From contig NZ_NPKR01000004.1 of assembly GCF_008329535.1 (NCBI RefSeq), forward strand, positions 124,001 to 188,000: a stretch of 64,000 nt of DNA. Direction: 5' to 3'. The translations under genes were made by a program, and so were the position numbers. Origin of the DNA: Mycolicibacterium sp. P1-18. GTDB taxonomy: Bacteria > Actinomycetota > Actinomycetes > Mycobacteriales > Mycobacteriaceae. Shown here piece by piece: positions 50,542-61,516 of this stretch; the stretch's first letter is position 1; each line of letters opens with the position of its first letter. Below the pieces are notes generated by a model. It made no database searches, was not told the origin of the DNA, and was given only the letters and a program-made list of their open reading frames with translations.

Positions 50542-51015
50542 CTACGTCGCCGCGCCCGCCGTCCGCCCGTAATGGCGGCGCGCCTTCATCCGGTTGCCAC
50601 AGCTGGACATCGAGCACCACCGGCCGGTGCCGCCGCGGCTGCGGTCGAGCAGGAACAGGTGACACTCGCCGTTCGCGCAGGGCCGCAGCCGGCCGGGCAT
50701 GGCGGACTGCAGGTCGCCCCAGGCCAGCACCATCCGCGCGGCCCAGTCGGCGTCGAGGCGCCACGTCACGACGTCGTCGACGATCTCCGGCGTCTGGGTG
50801 ACGCCGCGCAGATGGGTGCCCAGGACGGCGCCCGCGGCCTCGCCGCGCACCACCCGCTGCAGGTCGTCACGAAGAGCCCGAACGTCGTGGACTCGCCGCC
50901 CGCCGGCCCCGTGGGCGCGCAGCCAGGCGCCGTCGAGCGTGTCCGTGGGCGCGCCGTCGACGACGGGCGTGGTGTTGAGCAGGTCGAGGAGCACCTCCGA
51001 CCATCCGGATTCCAT
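50542..51015 (-). CDS. CGNR zinc-finger transcriptional regulator
   Basis: A 157-residue protein. N-terminal ABATE-like stress-sensing domain (about 1-105), then the CGNR zinc finger with Cys113, Cys118, Cys134 and Cys139 (CGNR at 139-142). It is divergent from the dehalogenase-like gene. The ATG at 51015 (MESGW) is preferred because the upstream start at 51027 would put a repeated CTAACCA operator inside the gene. Confidence 0.82.
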   Translation of the reverse strand: MESGWSEVLLDLLNTTPVVDGAPTDTLDGAWLRAHGAGGRRVHDVRALRDDLQRVVRGEAAGAVLGTHLRGVTQTPEIVDDVVTWRLDADWAARMVLAWGDLQSAMPGRLRPCANGECHLFLLDRSRGGTGRWCSMSSCGNRMKARRHYGRTAGAAT

Positions 51016-51016
51016 A

Positions 51017-51076
51017 CTAACCATCATAGACCGCTTGACAGGTTAGCCACCAGACTGTTCACTGCTAACCACCATA
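51017..51076. promoter_or_regulatory. Repeated CTAACCA motifs in the CGNR/hydrolase divergent region
   Basis: CTAACCATCATA (51017-51028) and CTAACCACCATA (51065-51076) are direct copies 48 nt apart, with one mismatch. GGTTAGC (51041-51047) and GCTAACC (51064-51070) form an inverted pair. A TTGACA at 51035-51040 sits between them. This is a plausible operator for the CGNR regulator. Confidence 0.6.
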
Positions 51077-51096
51077 AGAATTCAAAGGGGTTAGTC

Positions 51097-51978
51097 ATGA
51101 CTCAGCTGGAGCACCGCACGCACCACCGCTACGCCGAGATCGCCGGCCGGCAGACCTTCTACCGCGAAGCCGGGCGCACGGACGCACCCACCGTCGTCCT
51201 GCTGCACGGCACCCCGGCCAGCTCGCACATGTACCGCAATCTCGTTGCGGCGCTGGCGGACCGCTATCACGTCATCGCGCCCGACTACCCCGGCTTCGGC
51301 CACTCCGATCGACCGCCCGTCGGCGACTTCGACTACACCTTCGACTCACTCGCCGACCACGTCGACGCGCTCCTCGACCACCTCGGACTCACGCGGTACG
51401 CGCTCTACGTCCAGGACTACGGCGCACCCGTGGGATGGCGCCTGGCGCTGCGGCACCCGGAGCGGATCGCCGCGATCGTCACGCAGAACGGCAACGCCTA
51501 CGTCGAGGGCTTCGTCGGCGACGCCATGGAGCCGCTGTTCGCCTACGGGCGGGACCGTTCCGAGGCCAACGCCAATGCGCTACGCGACCTGATCTCCATG
51601 GACGGTCTCAAATGGCAGTACACGCATGGCGTTTCGGACCCGAGCGTCGTCGACCCCGACGCCTGGGTCAACGCCCACGCCGCCGTCGCCGACACCGAGG
51701 AGGCCGTCGCGGTGCAGCTGGAGCTGTTCGCCGACTACATCTCCAACGTCGAGCTGTATCCGCGCGTCCACGAGTACTTCCGCACCTCGGGCGTGCCCCT
51801 GCTGGCGGTGTGGGGTCGCAACGACGAGATCTTCGGCCCCGACGGTGCGCTGGCCTTCGGACGCGACCTGCCCGGCGCCGAGATCAACCTGCTCGACGGC
51901 GGCCACTTCCTGCTCGAGAGCAAGCTCGACGCCGTCGTCGCGCTGATGCGCCCGTTCCTCGCGGAGCATCTCGGCTAG
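51097..51978 (+). CDS. Haloalkane dehalogenase-like or epoxide hydrolase-like alpha/beta hydrolase
   Basis: A 293-residue enzyme. HGTP (37-40) is the oxyanion/halide region; the nucleophile is Asp107 in VQDYGAP; the later Asp (GRNDEIF) and His (DGGHFLLE) complete the triad. An Asp nucleophile is typical of dehalogenases and epoxide hydrolases. AAAGGGG lies before the ATG at 51097. Controlled, by inference, by the divergent CGNR gene. The substrate cannot be read from sequence. Confidence 0.85.
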   Translation: MTQLEHRTHHRYAEIAGRQTFYREAGRTDAPTVVLLHGTPASSHMYRNLVAALADRYHVIAPDYPGFGHSDRPPVGDFDYTFDSLADHVDALLDHLGLTRYALYVQDYGAPVGWRLALRHPERIAAIVTQNGNAYVEGFVGDAMEPLFAYGRDRSEANANALRDLISMDGLKWQYTHGVSDPSVVDPDAWVNAHAAVADTEEAVAVQLELFADYISNVELYPRVHEYFRTSGVPLLAVWGRNDEIFGPDGALAFGRDLPGAEINLLDGGHFLLESKLDAVVALMRPFLAEHLG

Positions 51979-52721
51979 CGGATCTCCGAGGCCGCCACCC
52001 ACTCCGTCGGCCGCAGCAGGACGATCTCGGGAATGATGCACGCCTGCGACAGCCGGGTGGTCAGACGGACCGTCTCGGCCACGTCGCGGGGACTGATCAT
52101 CGCCGTGGCGCCGCCGTCGCGGTACGGGTCGGCCATCGGGGTGTCGACCAGGCCGGGGCAGATCGCGGTCGCCTTGATGCCCTCGCCGGCCAGTTCGTCG
52201 TGCAGCGCCTCGGTGAACCCGACGACCGCGGCCTTCGTCGCCGAATAGGTTGCGAGACTTGCCTCGCCCCGCTTCCCGGCGTTGGACGCCGTGTTGACCA
52301 CCTGGGCGCTGCCGCGTTCGGCGACGGCGTTCCTCAACAGGGGCAGGCACTTGTCGGTCAGCAGGATGACGGCGCGGATGTTGACCGCGAGGTGGGCGTC
52401 GACGAACGCCGAGGTCTGCTCGCCGACGGGTCGGGTCTCGGCGATGCCGGCGTTGTTGACGAGGATGTCGAGAGAACCGAATTCCTTGGCGTGCCGCGTC
52501 ACCACCTCGTCGAGGAAGCCCTCCTCGGTGAGCGATCCCGACAGCCAACGAGGGTGCGGCCCAATGATTCCGGGCTCTCCCTCGGCGACCGCCCGCAACT
52601 TGTCGGCGTTGCGACCAACCATCGTGACGGCGAAACCCTCCTCCCGCAGGACCTCGACGATGGCTCGACCGATCCCGCCGGAGGCTCCGGTGACGATGGC
52701 ACTGCGCACGTTACTGGTCAT
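51975..52721 (-). CDS. Short-chain dehydrogenase/reductase
   Basis: A 248-residue classical SDR. TGASGGIG is at 11-18, NNAG at 89-92, and the catalytic YSATK (Tyr/Lys) in the middle. It overlaps the convergent hydrolase end by 4 nt. Substrate unknown; its closeness to glmS is not informative. Confidence 0.86.
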   Translation of the reverse strand: MTSNVRSAIVTGASGGIGRAIVEVLREEGFAVTMVGRNADKLRAVAEGEPGIIGPHPRWLSGSLTEEGFLDEVVTRHAKEFGSLDILVNNAGIAETRPVGEQTSAFVDAHLAVNIRAVILLTDKCLPLLRNAVAERGSAQVVNTASNAGKRGEASLATYSATKAAVVGFTEALHDELAGEGIKATAICPGLVDTPMADPYRDGGATAMISPRDVAETVRLTTRLSQACIIPEIVLLRPTEWVAASEIR

Positions 52722-52762
52722 CCTGCAGAACTACCCCAGAACGGGTCGGCGCGCTCGGCGAC

Positions 52763-54631
52763 CTACTCGACGGTGACCGACTTGGCCAGGTTGCGGGGCT
52801 TGTCCACGTCGTATCCGCGGGCCTGGGCCACCCCGGCGGCGAACACCTGCAGCGGGATGGTCGACAGCAGCGGCTGAAACAGCGTGGACACCGCGGGCAT
52901 CTCGACGAGGTGGTCGGCGTACGGCCGGACCGTGTCGTCGCCCTCCTCTGCGATGACGATGGTGACCGCGCCGCGGGCCTGGATCTCGCGAATGTTGCTC
53001 AGCAGCTTGCTGTGCAGCATCGCGGCGTTCTTCGGCGACGGCATCACCACGATGACGGGCAGGCCGTCTTCGATGAGGGCGATCGGACCGTGCTTGAGCT
53101 CACCGGCCGCGAAGCCCTCGGCGTGCATGTACGCCAGCTCCTTGAGCTTCAGCGCACCCTCCAGCGCGACGGGGTAGCCGACGTGGCGGCCGAGGAACAG
53201 CACCGTCTGAGACTGGGCGAACCGATGGGCCAGCGCCGTCACCGGTTCCATGCACGTCAGCACCCGGGCGATCAGGTCCGGCATCGCCTCCAGCTCGGCG
53301 AACTCGCGGGCCACCTCGTCGGGGTACTTGGTGCCGCGGGCCTGCGCCAGCGCCAGCCCGACCAGGTAGTTCGCGGCGACCTGGGCGAGGAACGTCTTGG
53401 TGGACGCGACGCCGATCTCCGGTCCGGCGCGGGTGTAGAGCACCGCGTCGCACTCCCGCGGAATCTGTGACCCGTTGGTGTTGCAGATGGCCAGCACCTT
53501 GGCCTTCTGCTCCTTGGCGTGCCGGACCGCTTCCAGCGTGTCGGCCGTCTCGCCGGACTGCGAGATGGCGATCACCAGCGTGCTGCGGTCCAGCACCGGG
53601 TCGCGGTAGCGGAACTCGCTGGCGACCTCCACCTCGACGGGCAGGCGCGTCCAGTGCTCGATGGCGTACTTGGCCAGCAGCCCGGAGTGGTACGCCGTGC
53701 CGCAGGCGACGATGAAGACCTTGTCGATCTCGCGGAGTTCCTGGTCGCTGAGGCGCTGCTCGTCGAGGACGATGCGCCCGTTGGCGAAGTGCCCGAGCAG
53801 GGTGTCGGCCACTGCGGCGGGCTGCTCGGCGATCTCCTTGAGCATGAAGTACTCGTAGCCGCCCTTCTCGGCGGCCGAGAGGTCCCAGTCGATGTGGAAC
53901 GGCCGGGCGGCGGCGTCGTCCCGGTTGCCGTGGAAGTCGTAGATCGCGTACCCGTCGGCGGTGATCACCACGGCTTGGTCCTGGCCGAGTTCGACGGCGT
54001 CTCGGGTGTGCTCGATGAAGGCCGCGACGTCGGAGCCGAGGAACATCTCGCCGTCCCCGACGCCGATCACCAACGGCGTGGACCGGCGGGCGGCGACGAT
54101 GGTGCCCGGATCGTCGGCGTTGGCGAACACCAGCGTGAAGTGCCCCTCGAGGCGTGGCAGCACGGCCATCACCGAGGCGACGAAGTCGCCCGCGGACGGG
54201 CCGTGGTGGTACTGCCAGGACACCAGATGGACGGCGACCTCGCTGTCGGTGTCGCTGGCGAACTCGACGCCAAGGGCCTCGAGCTCGGAGCGCAGGGCGG
54301 TGAAGTTCTCGATGATGCCGTTGTGGACGACGGCGATCTTGCCCGCGGCGTCGCGGTGCGGGTGGGCGTTGCGGTCGGTCGGCCTGCCGTGGGTGGCCCA
54401 CCGGGTGTGACCCATGCCGGTGCTGCCGGTCAGTTCCGCGGCGTCGGCGTCGGCCAGCGCCGCCTCGAGGTTGGCCAACCGTCCGGCGCGCCGTCGCACG
54501 TCCATGCCGCCGTGGCCGTCGAGCAGGGCGACGCCCGACGAGTCGTAGCCCCGGTACTCCATGCGACGCAGCGCGTCGACGACGATGTCTCGGGCAGGAC
54601 GCTGTCCGACGTAGCCGACGATTCCGCACAT
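52763..54631 (-). CDS. glmS: Glucosamine-6-phosphate synthase (isomerising)
   Basis: A 622-residue enzyme producing glucosamine-6-phosphate from fructose-6-phosphate and glutamine. The glutaminase domain begins MCGIVGY (catalytic Cys2), followed by two SIS sugar-isomerase domains (ISQSGETADT and the later SIS block), and ends KSVTVE. No glmS ribozyme-like leader is visible; those occur in Firmicutes. Divergent from the Rv3438-like gene. Confidence 0.97.
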   Translation of the reverse strand: MCGIVGYVGQRPARDIVVDALRRMEYRGYDSSGVALLDGHGGMDVRRRAGRLANLEAALADADAAELTGSTGMGHTRWATHGRPTDRNAHPHRDAAGKIAVVHNGIIENFTALRSELEALGVEFASDTDSEVAVHLVSWQYHHGPSAGDFVASVMAVLPRLEGHFTLVFANADDPGTIVAARRSTPLVIGVGDGEMFLGSDVAAFIEHTRDAVELGQDQAVVITADGYAIYDFHGNRDDAAARPFHIDWDLSAAEKGGYEYFMLKEIAEQPAAVADTLLGHFANGRIVLDEQRLSDQELREIDKVFIVACGTAYHSGLLAKYAIEHWTRLPVEVEVASEFRYRDPVLDRSTLVIAISQSGETADTLEAVRHAKEQKAKVLAICNTNGSQIPRECDAVLYTRAGPEIGVASTKTFLAQVAANYLVGLALAQARGTKYPDEVAREFAELEAMPDLIARVLTCMEPVTALAHRFAQSQTVLFLGRHVGYPVALEGALKLKELAYMHAEGFAAGELKHGPIALIEDGLPVIVVMPSPKNAAMLHSKLLSNIREIQARGAVTIVIAEEGDDTVRPYADHLVEMPAVSTLFQPLLSTIPLQVFAAGVAQARGYDVDKPRNLAKSVTVE

Positions 54632-54688
54632 GACTGTTCAGGGTAGTGCAAGAGGCGATCCCGACCCGGTGTGAGCTACGGTCATCGG

Positions 54689-55534
54689 GTGGCCAAGACG
54701 AAGAAGCTCTTCGCTGCGTTGACCCGTCGGGGACCGCATCGCGTCCTGCGTGGCGACCTGGCGTTCGCCGGCCTGCCCGGGCTCGTCTACACCCCCGAGA
54801 AGGGGATGAACCTGCCCGGCGTGGCGTTCGGGCACGACTGGCTGGTCGCCGCCGACCGGTACGCGGGAACGCTGGAACACCTGGCGTCGTGGGGCATCGT
54901 CGCCGCGGCGCCGAGCACCGAGACCAGCTTCGCGCCCTCGGTCCTCAACCTGGCGTTCGACCTAGGTACGACGCTGGACATCATCTCCGGCGTCCGGCTG
55001 GGTCCGGGCAAGATCAGCGTGCACCCCACCAAGCTGGGGGTCGCGGGGCACGGCTTCGGCGGCTCGGCCGCCGTCTTCGCCGCCGCAGGCATGACGGGCC
55101 GCGTCAAGGCCGCCGCCGCGCTCTTCCCCACGGTCACCAAGCCGGCCGCGACCCAGCCGGCGTCGTCGCTGCGGGTGCCCGGCCTGATCCTCGCCGACCC
55201 CGGCGACCCCATGTCGCTGCGGTCCGACGCCGTCGAGTTGGCCCGGGCGTGGAAGCCGGCGACGCTGCGAGACGTCAAGAAGGTGACCGCCGGCGGCCTC
55301 GTCGAGGGTCGTCGCGTGGCCAGGGCGCTCAAGCTCCCCGGCGCCGACAAGGGCACCCAGAAGATCGTGCGCGCGCTACTGACGGGCTACCTGCTGCACG
55401 AGCTCGCCGGCGACAAGGCCTACCGGGACTTCGCCGACCCCGAGGTGGCGTTGCCCAAGGCCGACGTGCTCGACCCGTTCTCCGGCGACCCCGTCGAGTT
55501 GGAGAACAAGGTGGTCGCGCTCCTCAAGCCGTAG
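54689..55534 (+). CDS. Dienelactone-hydrolase-like protein lacking the nucleophile (Rv3438 type)
   Basis: A 281-residue alpha/beta hydrolase-fold protein. The nucleophile elbow, normally GxSxG or GxCxG, reads GHGFG (120-124): the active residue position is Gly122. Adjacent to glmS as Rv3438 in M. tuberculosis. GTG at 54689 (VAKTKKLF) is chosen; GTG at 54671 would be six residues longer. A non-enzymatic or altered role is inferred. Confidence 0.83.
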   Translation: MAKTKKLFAALTRRGPHRVLRGDLAFAGLPGLVYTPEKGMNLPGVAFGHDWLVAADRYAGTLEHLASWGIVAAAPSTETSFAPSVLNLAFDLGTTLDIISGVRLGPGKISVHPTKLGVAGHGFGGSAAVFAAAGMTGRVKAAAALFPTVTKPAATQPASSLRVPGLILADPGDPMSLRSDAVELARAWKPATLRDVKKVTAGGLVEGRRVARALKLPGADKGTQKIVRALLTGYLLHELAGDKAYRDFADPEVALPKADVLDPFSGDPVELENKVVALLKP

Positions 55535-55538
55535 GGCC

Positions 55539-56558
55539 TCAGCCCGCGAGACCAATTTGCTGGAGCACGTAGTCGCCAAGCAGTTCGTTGGCGTGGGTGG
55601 TCATGTGTTCCGCAGCCGCGAAGACATATGTACGGTCGGCGTCCGGCGACTTCAGCGACGTGGCGTCGCAGTAGTCCTGATCCGGTTGAGCACAGGCGTC
55701 TTCGTAGGCGCCGTGAGTGAATCCGTAGCGTTTGGCGTTCTGCAGCAGGTCGTTCACGAACGCCTCGGTGTCGACGATCTGAATGCGGGGATCGGGTGGC
55801 AACGCCCCCAGCAGGGTCTGGTTGTACACCGCCCCGAGCTCGCCGACGTACTGGCGGGCGGCGTCGGTCCGGAACCACGGGTCCAGGCTCGTGTCGAACA
55901 GCTTGAACACCAGGAGGCGTTGCCCACCGTTGGCGAGGATCTTCGCGGCGGTCCGCGCTTCGGCGGTGGCCGCGGCCGCCACCCGCGCCCGCTCACCGAC
56001 CATGACCTCTTCGCCGGCAGGCACGTCGTCGCGCAGCGACTGCGCGAGTTCCGGGTTCTTGGTGAGGTCGTAGTTGTAGGCCACGTCGTTGGTTCCGACG
56101 TAGAGGGTCACCACCTGGTTGGGCGTGAACGAGCCGTGCTGCGCCAAGAATCGGTCGACCTGAACCACCGTCGAGATCGGCGTTCCCTCGGGGTCGTCCG
56201 ACACCGTGGAGTAGGCACTGTCGGCCCGCGCCCCGCCCTCGGCGTAGTTGAGCCCACCGGGCCCGGGCAGCCCGGGCTTGCCCTGATACACGTCGCCGTA
56301 CGCGGCGACGTGCTCGTTGGGCTCGTCGGACTGGCCGAGCCGCTGCGCGACGTGCTGCGCCCAGGTCTTCCCCGGCATCGTGGTGAAGCGGAAACCGTAG
56401 GTGCCCGCATCGGTCAAGCTGTCGCCGAAGAACACCGCCTGGGTGATCGCGGGCCGCTCGTCAGCCGCGGCCGTAGTCGACGCAACGCCCCCGGGGAAGG
56501 CACACATCACCGCGGCAGCGGCCGCCATCACGGTCTGTCCAGCAATCGTCGTCTTCAT
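55539..56558 (-). CDS. Secreted SGNH/GDSL-family hydrolase
   Basis: A 339-residue protein with a signal peptide (residues 1-32, AAAAAVMCAFPGG then an Ala-rich site). The GDSLTD block (45-50, Ser47) and YVGTNDVAYN (block III) are present; the block V region reads EHMTTHAN. ATG at 56558 with CAGGAGC before it. It is predicted to act outside the membrane on lipids, esters or glycans. Target unknown. Confidence 0.87.
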   Translation of the reverse strand: MKTTIAGQTVMAAAAAVMCAFPGGVASTTAAADERPAITQAVFFGDSLTDAGTYGFRFTTMPGKTWAQHVAQRLGQSDEPNEHVAAYGDVYQGKPGLPGPGGLNYAEGGARADSAYSTVSDDPEGTPISTVVQVDRFLAQHGSFTPNQVVTLYVGTNDVAYNYDLTKNPELAQSLRDDVPAGEEVMVGERARVAAAATAEARTAAKILANGGQRLLVFKLFDTSLDPWFRTDAARQYVGELGAVYNQTLLGALPPDPRIQIVDTEAFVNDLLQNAKRYGFTHGAYEDACAQPDQDYCDATSLKSPDADRTYVFAAAEHMTTHANELLGDYVLQQIGLAG

Positions 56559-57013
56559 CAAGCTCCTGTCTTGCAGACACTTTCGTCTGAGTTCACGTGT
56601 GGCGCGAGCCTGAATACTCGGTTGTCCGGCTGAAAGCGCCATGACTGAGCAGGCGCGGTTTGGCATGGGTCGACGACGCATTTCTGCACACGTCGAAACG
56701 ATGCGCCGGGCGCGCGTTGTCGAATTGATCGGACGCCATCTGTGTCAAGCACCATCGTCGTAGCGGCTGTTGTCGATGAGAAGACTCAGTCTGCTGCTTT
56801 CTCATGGTCATGAATACACAGAGCGTGTCTCCAAGCAACGAAGAATCACCGAATCCATGACAGGTGGCATGGTCCGCATACGCGGCCCCCTCGCCGCACG
56901 AGTATACGAACCGTGAACTCACATCGTTTTCACCTTCCCGCAATGGGTCTTCCGCGTGTGCTTCCCGTCGTCCACGCTGGACTTCGCACGAATCGATCCG
57001 CATCGGAGGAACA
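56559..57013. other. Divergent regulatory region of the SGNH hydrolase and the HisD-like operon
   Basis: 455 nt with no gene I can support. It contains AGACT-C-AGTCT (56782-56792), a perfect inverted repeat of a kind used by GntR-type repressors, and TCATG-GT-CATGA nearby. The HisD-like ribosome site GGAGGA is at 57005-57010. Composition is less G/C-rich than the left part of the window. Confidence 0.55.
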
Positions 57014-58338
57014 ATGTCAACGGTCGTCGTCAAGAGCGCCACGGAGGCTTCCACGCCGCAACGTTCTAGTGATCGCGCCGTCGTAGAGACCGTTGCCGCG
57101 GTCGTCGCCGACGTTCGGACCAACGGCGACAGTGCGGTACGGGCCTACTCCGGCAAGTTCGACCGTTGGACGCCAGCGTCGTTCCGACTTACCGACGACG
57201 AGATACGCGCCGTCGTCGCGTCCGTACCCGAAACCGTGCTGGACGATCTGCGCTTCGCTCAGCAGCAGATCCGAACCTTCGCCCAAGCGCAGCGCGATTC
57301 GATGCAGGATGTCGAAATCGAAACTCTGCCAGGCGTGTTCCTTGGCCACCGTCACGTCCCCATTCAGGCAGCCGGGGCCTATGTGCCCGGCGGCCGCTAC
57401 CCGTTGACGGCATCGGCGCACATGACCGTGCTCACCGCCAAGGTCGCCGGGGTTGACCGTGTAGCGGCAACCACGCCGCCCATCGATGGCGCCGTGCCGC
57501 CGATCAGCGTGGCCGCGATGCACCTGGCCGGCGCCGACGAGATCTACGTACTCGGTGGAGTGCAGGCAATCGCCGCGTTGGCGTTGGGTACCGAAACGAT
57601 CGACCCCGTTCACATCCTCACTGGACCGGGCAACGCCTACGTCGCCGAGGCAAAGCGGCAACTCTTCGGCGAGGTCGGCATTGATCTCTTCGCTGGCCCG
57701 ACCGAAACGTTGATCATCGCCGACGACGACGCAGATCCCTTCACCGTCGCCGTGGACCTGCTCAGTCAAGCCGAACACGGCCCCGACTCGCCCTGCGTTC
57801 TGATCACCACGTCGGACGCCGTGGCCCGGCAAGTGCTCACCCACGTCGATGCGCTTCTACCCGGTCTTCAGACCAACGCGGTGGCCGGTCCGGCATGGCG
57901 TGATCACGGCCAGGTCCACGTCGTCGACGACTTGCTCGACGCGTATGCGCTGGCTGACGACTTCGCATCCGAGCATGTGCAAATTCTCACCAACGACCCA
58001 CGCCAGGCGCTCGCGCACATGCGCAATTACGGCGCGATCTTCTTGGGCGAAGGTACGTGTGTTCCCTATGGCGACAAGGTGATCGGAACGAACCACGTCC
58101 TTCCCACGTTGGGTGCAGCTCGCTACACCGGCGGGCTGTGGGTGGGGAAGTACCTCAAGACGCTGACCTACCAGGAAGTCCGGGACCCCGCCTCCAGTGC
58201 GTTCATCGGTGACATCTGCGGCCGCTTGTCACGCCTGGAACGCTTCGAAGGCCACGCCCGCTCCGGCGATCTCCGCGCCGCAAAATTCGGTGACGCTTCA
58301 TTGGATTGGGCTGCGCTGCCGTCCGCGACGATTCCGAC

Positions 58339-58342
<4 letters not shown>
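57014..58342 (+). CDS. HisD-like zinc dehydrogenase (sulfopropanediol dehydrogenase-type subfamily)
   Basis: A 442-residue protein with the histidinol dehydrogenase fold. All four zinc ligands are visible: Gln252 and His255 (SQAEHG), Asp354 (PYGDKVIG), His414 (FEGHARS). The catalytic pair is Glu320-His321 (ASEHVQI). The family blocks VPGGRYPLTASAHM and RYTGGLWVGKYLK differ from true HisD and resemble the HisD-like group containing HpsN (2,3-dihydroxypropane-1-sulfonate dehydrogenase). It likely oxidises a primary alcohol to an acid in four electrons. ATG at 57014, with GGAGGA before it. Confidence 0.83.
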
Positions 58343-59816
<1,474 letters not shown>

Positions 59817-59820
<4 letters not shown>

Positions 59821-61394
59821 CCACCGCAACGCCTCGCAGCTCCTCCCTCCCGTCACGCGAGCACTACGACGTGGTCATCGTCGGCAGCGGCATGGGTGGA
59901 GGGACGCTCGCCTACGCGCTGAAGGACACTGGGCTACGGGTTCTCGTCGTCGAGCGCGGCGACTTTCTGCCTCAGGAACCCGAGAATTGGGACGCGCGAG
60001 CGGTTTTCGCCGACGGCCGATACAAGAATGCCGACCAGTGGTACGACGCTGGCAACGGTCGCGCCTTCCAGCCGGGCACGTACTACTACGTCGGTGGGAA
60101 CACCAAGTTCTACGGGGCGTCGCTCGTTCGCTTCCGACGCGAAGACTTTCAGCGCGCCGAACTGGCCGAGGGGCGGTCGCCTGCCTGGCCAGTGGACTAC
60201 GACGACTTTGCACCCCATTACCTCGCCGCCGAACGGCTCTACCGCGTGCACGGTGCTCTCGACGACCCCACGTTGCCACGTACCGAACCGTTCCCCTTTC
60301 CGGCCGTCGACCACGAAAAACCCATTGCCGATCTGGCGGACAAAATGCGCAACGCCGGGATGACGCCATCCCATCTCTCCCTCGGCATCGATCTGCGGCA
60401 GGGCGGTACGTGCATCAAGTGTTCGACGTGCGACGGGTTCCCCTGCCGCGTGCTGGCCAAGGGGGATGCCGACGTGTGTGGGGTGCGCCCCGCTTTGGCC
60501 ACCGGGTCCGTGGAATTGCTCACCAATGCCTACGTCTCCCGCATCGTCACCGACGAGGCGGGAGACCGCGCCACTGGCATCGAATGTGAAGTCGACGGCC
60601 GTGCGCTCTCCGTGTCGGCGAACACGGTCGTAGTGTCCGGTGGAGCCGTGAACTCCGCAGCGCTACTGCTGCGGTCAGCGAGTGCGAACCACCCTAGGGG
60701 CTTGGCCAATTCGTCCGACCAAGTCGGCCGCAACTACATGGTCCACAACAACTCGATCATGGTGGCAATCAACCCCCGGCGCCGCAACAAGGTCGTGTTT
60801 CAGAAGACGCTGTACGTCAACGACCACTACCTGAAGGGAACGCCGGATCATCCGTACCCGTTGGGCCATGTACAACTCATCGGGAAGCTGCAGGGCGCAA
60901 TGGTCAAGGCGCAACGCCCCTACCTTCCTTGGTGGGCGCTCAACGCCGCCACCCGTCGGAGTGTCGACTGGTGGTTGTTCAGCGAAGACTTCCCGGATCC
61001 CGAGAATCGCGTGACGCTGCGGGGCGACGGCGCCATCCAAGTGTCATGGACGCCGAACAACGTGAGCACCCATCACGTGTTGATCCGCGAGATGCGTAGC
61101 CTGATGCGAAAACTGGGTTATCCGATCGTCATCAACGAATCCCCCGGCATCGACGTCAACTCACACATGGCCGGGACCGTACGAGCCGGCACGGACCCGG
61201 CGACCTCGGTGCTGGACCAAGACTGCCGGGCACACGACGTCGGTAACCTCTTCGTCGTCGACTCCGCATTCTTCCCCTCACTGCCAGTCATGAACCCGGC
61301 TCTCACCATTGCGGCGAACGCCCTGCGGGTCGCGCCCGCAGTTGCCGCCACCGCTCACGAGTACGCAGCCAAGGACGCCACCCCTGCACCCTGA
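59817..61394 (+). CDS. GMC-type FAD oxidoreductase with ferredoxin-like cysteine cluster
   Basis: A 525-residue choline-dehydrogenase-like flavoprotein. GSGMGGG is at 23-29, and the C-terminal SHMAGTVRAG and NPALTIAANALR blocks are intact. Between them lie Cys199, Cys202, Cys205 and Cys210. ATG at 59817 overlaps the lyase stop by 4 nt. It likely oxidises an alcohol to an aldehyde or acid and may pass electrons to a partner. Confidence 0.84.
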
Positions 61395-61516
61395 GCACCG
61401 GAGAGCACGGTCAATACCGAACGTGGAAATGTCCCCAGGCGCGACACATTCGTACACTTCGTTGAGCACGTGCGAGCCGCAGCCGACACCTTTCGGCGAC
61501 GTGACCGGGAGTAACG

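Noticed and set aside
56593..57123. A 176-residue frame on the - strand before the HisD-like gene
   Set aside because: It covers a promoter region and the real HisD start, and has no motif.
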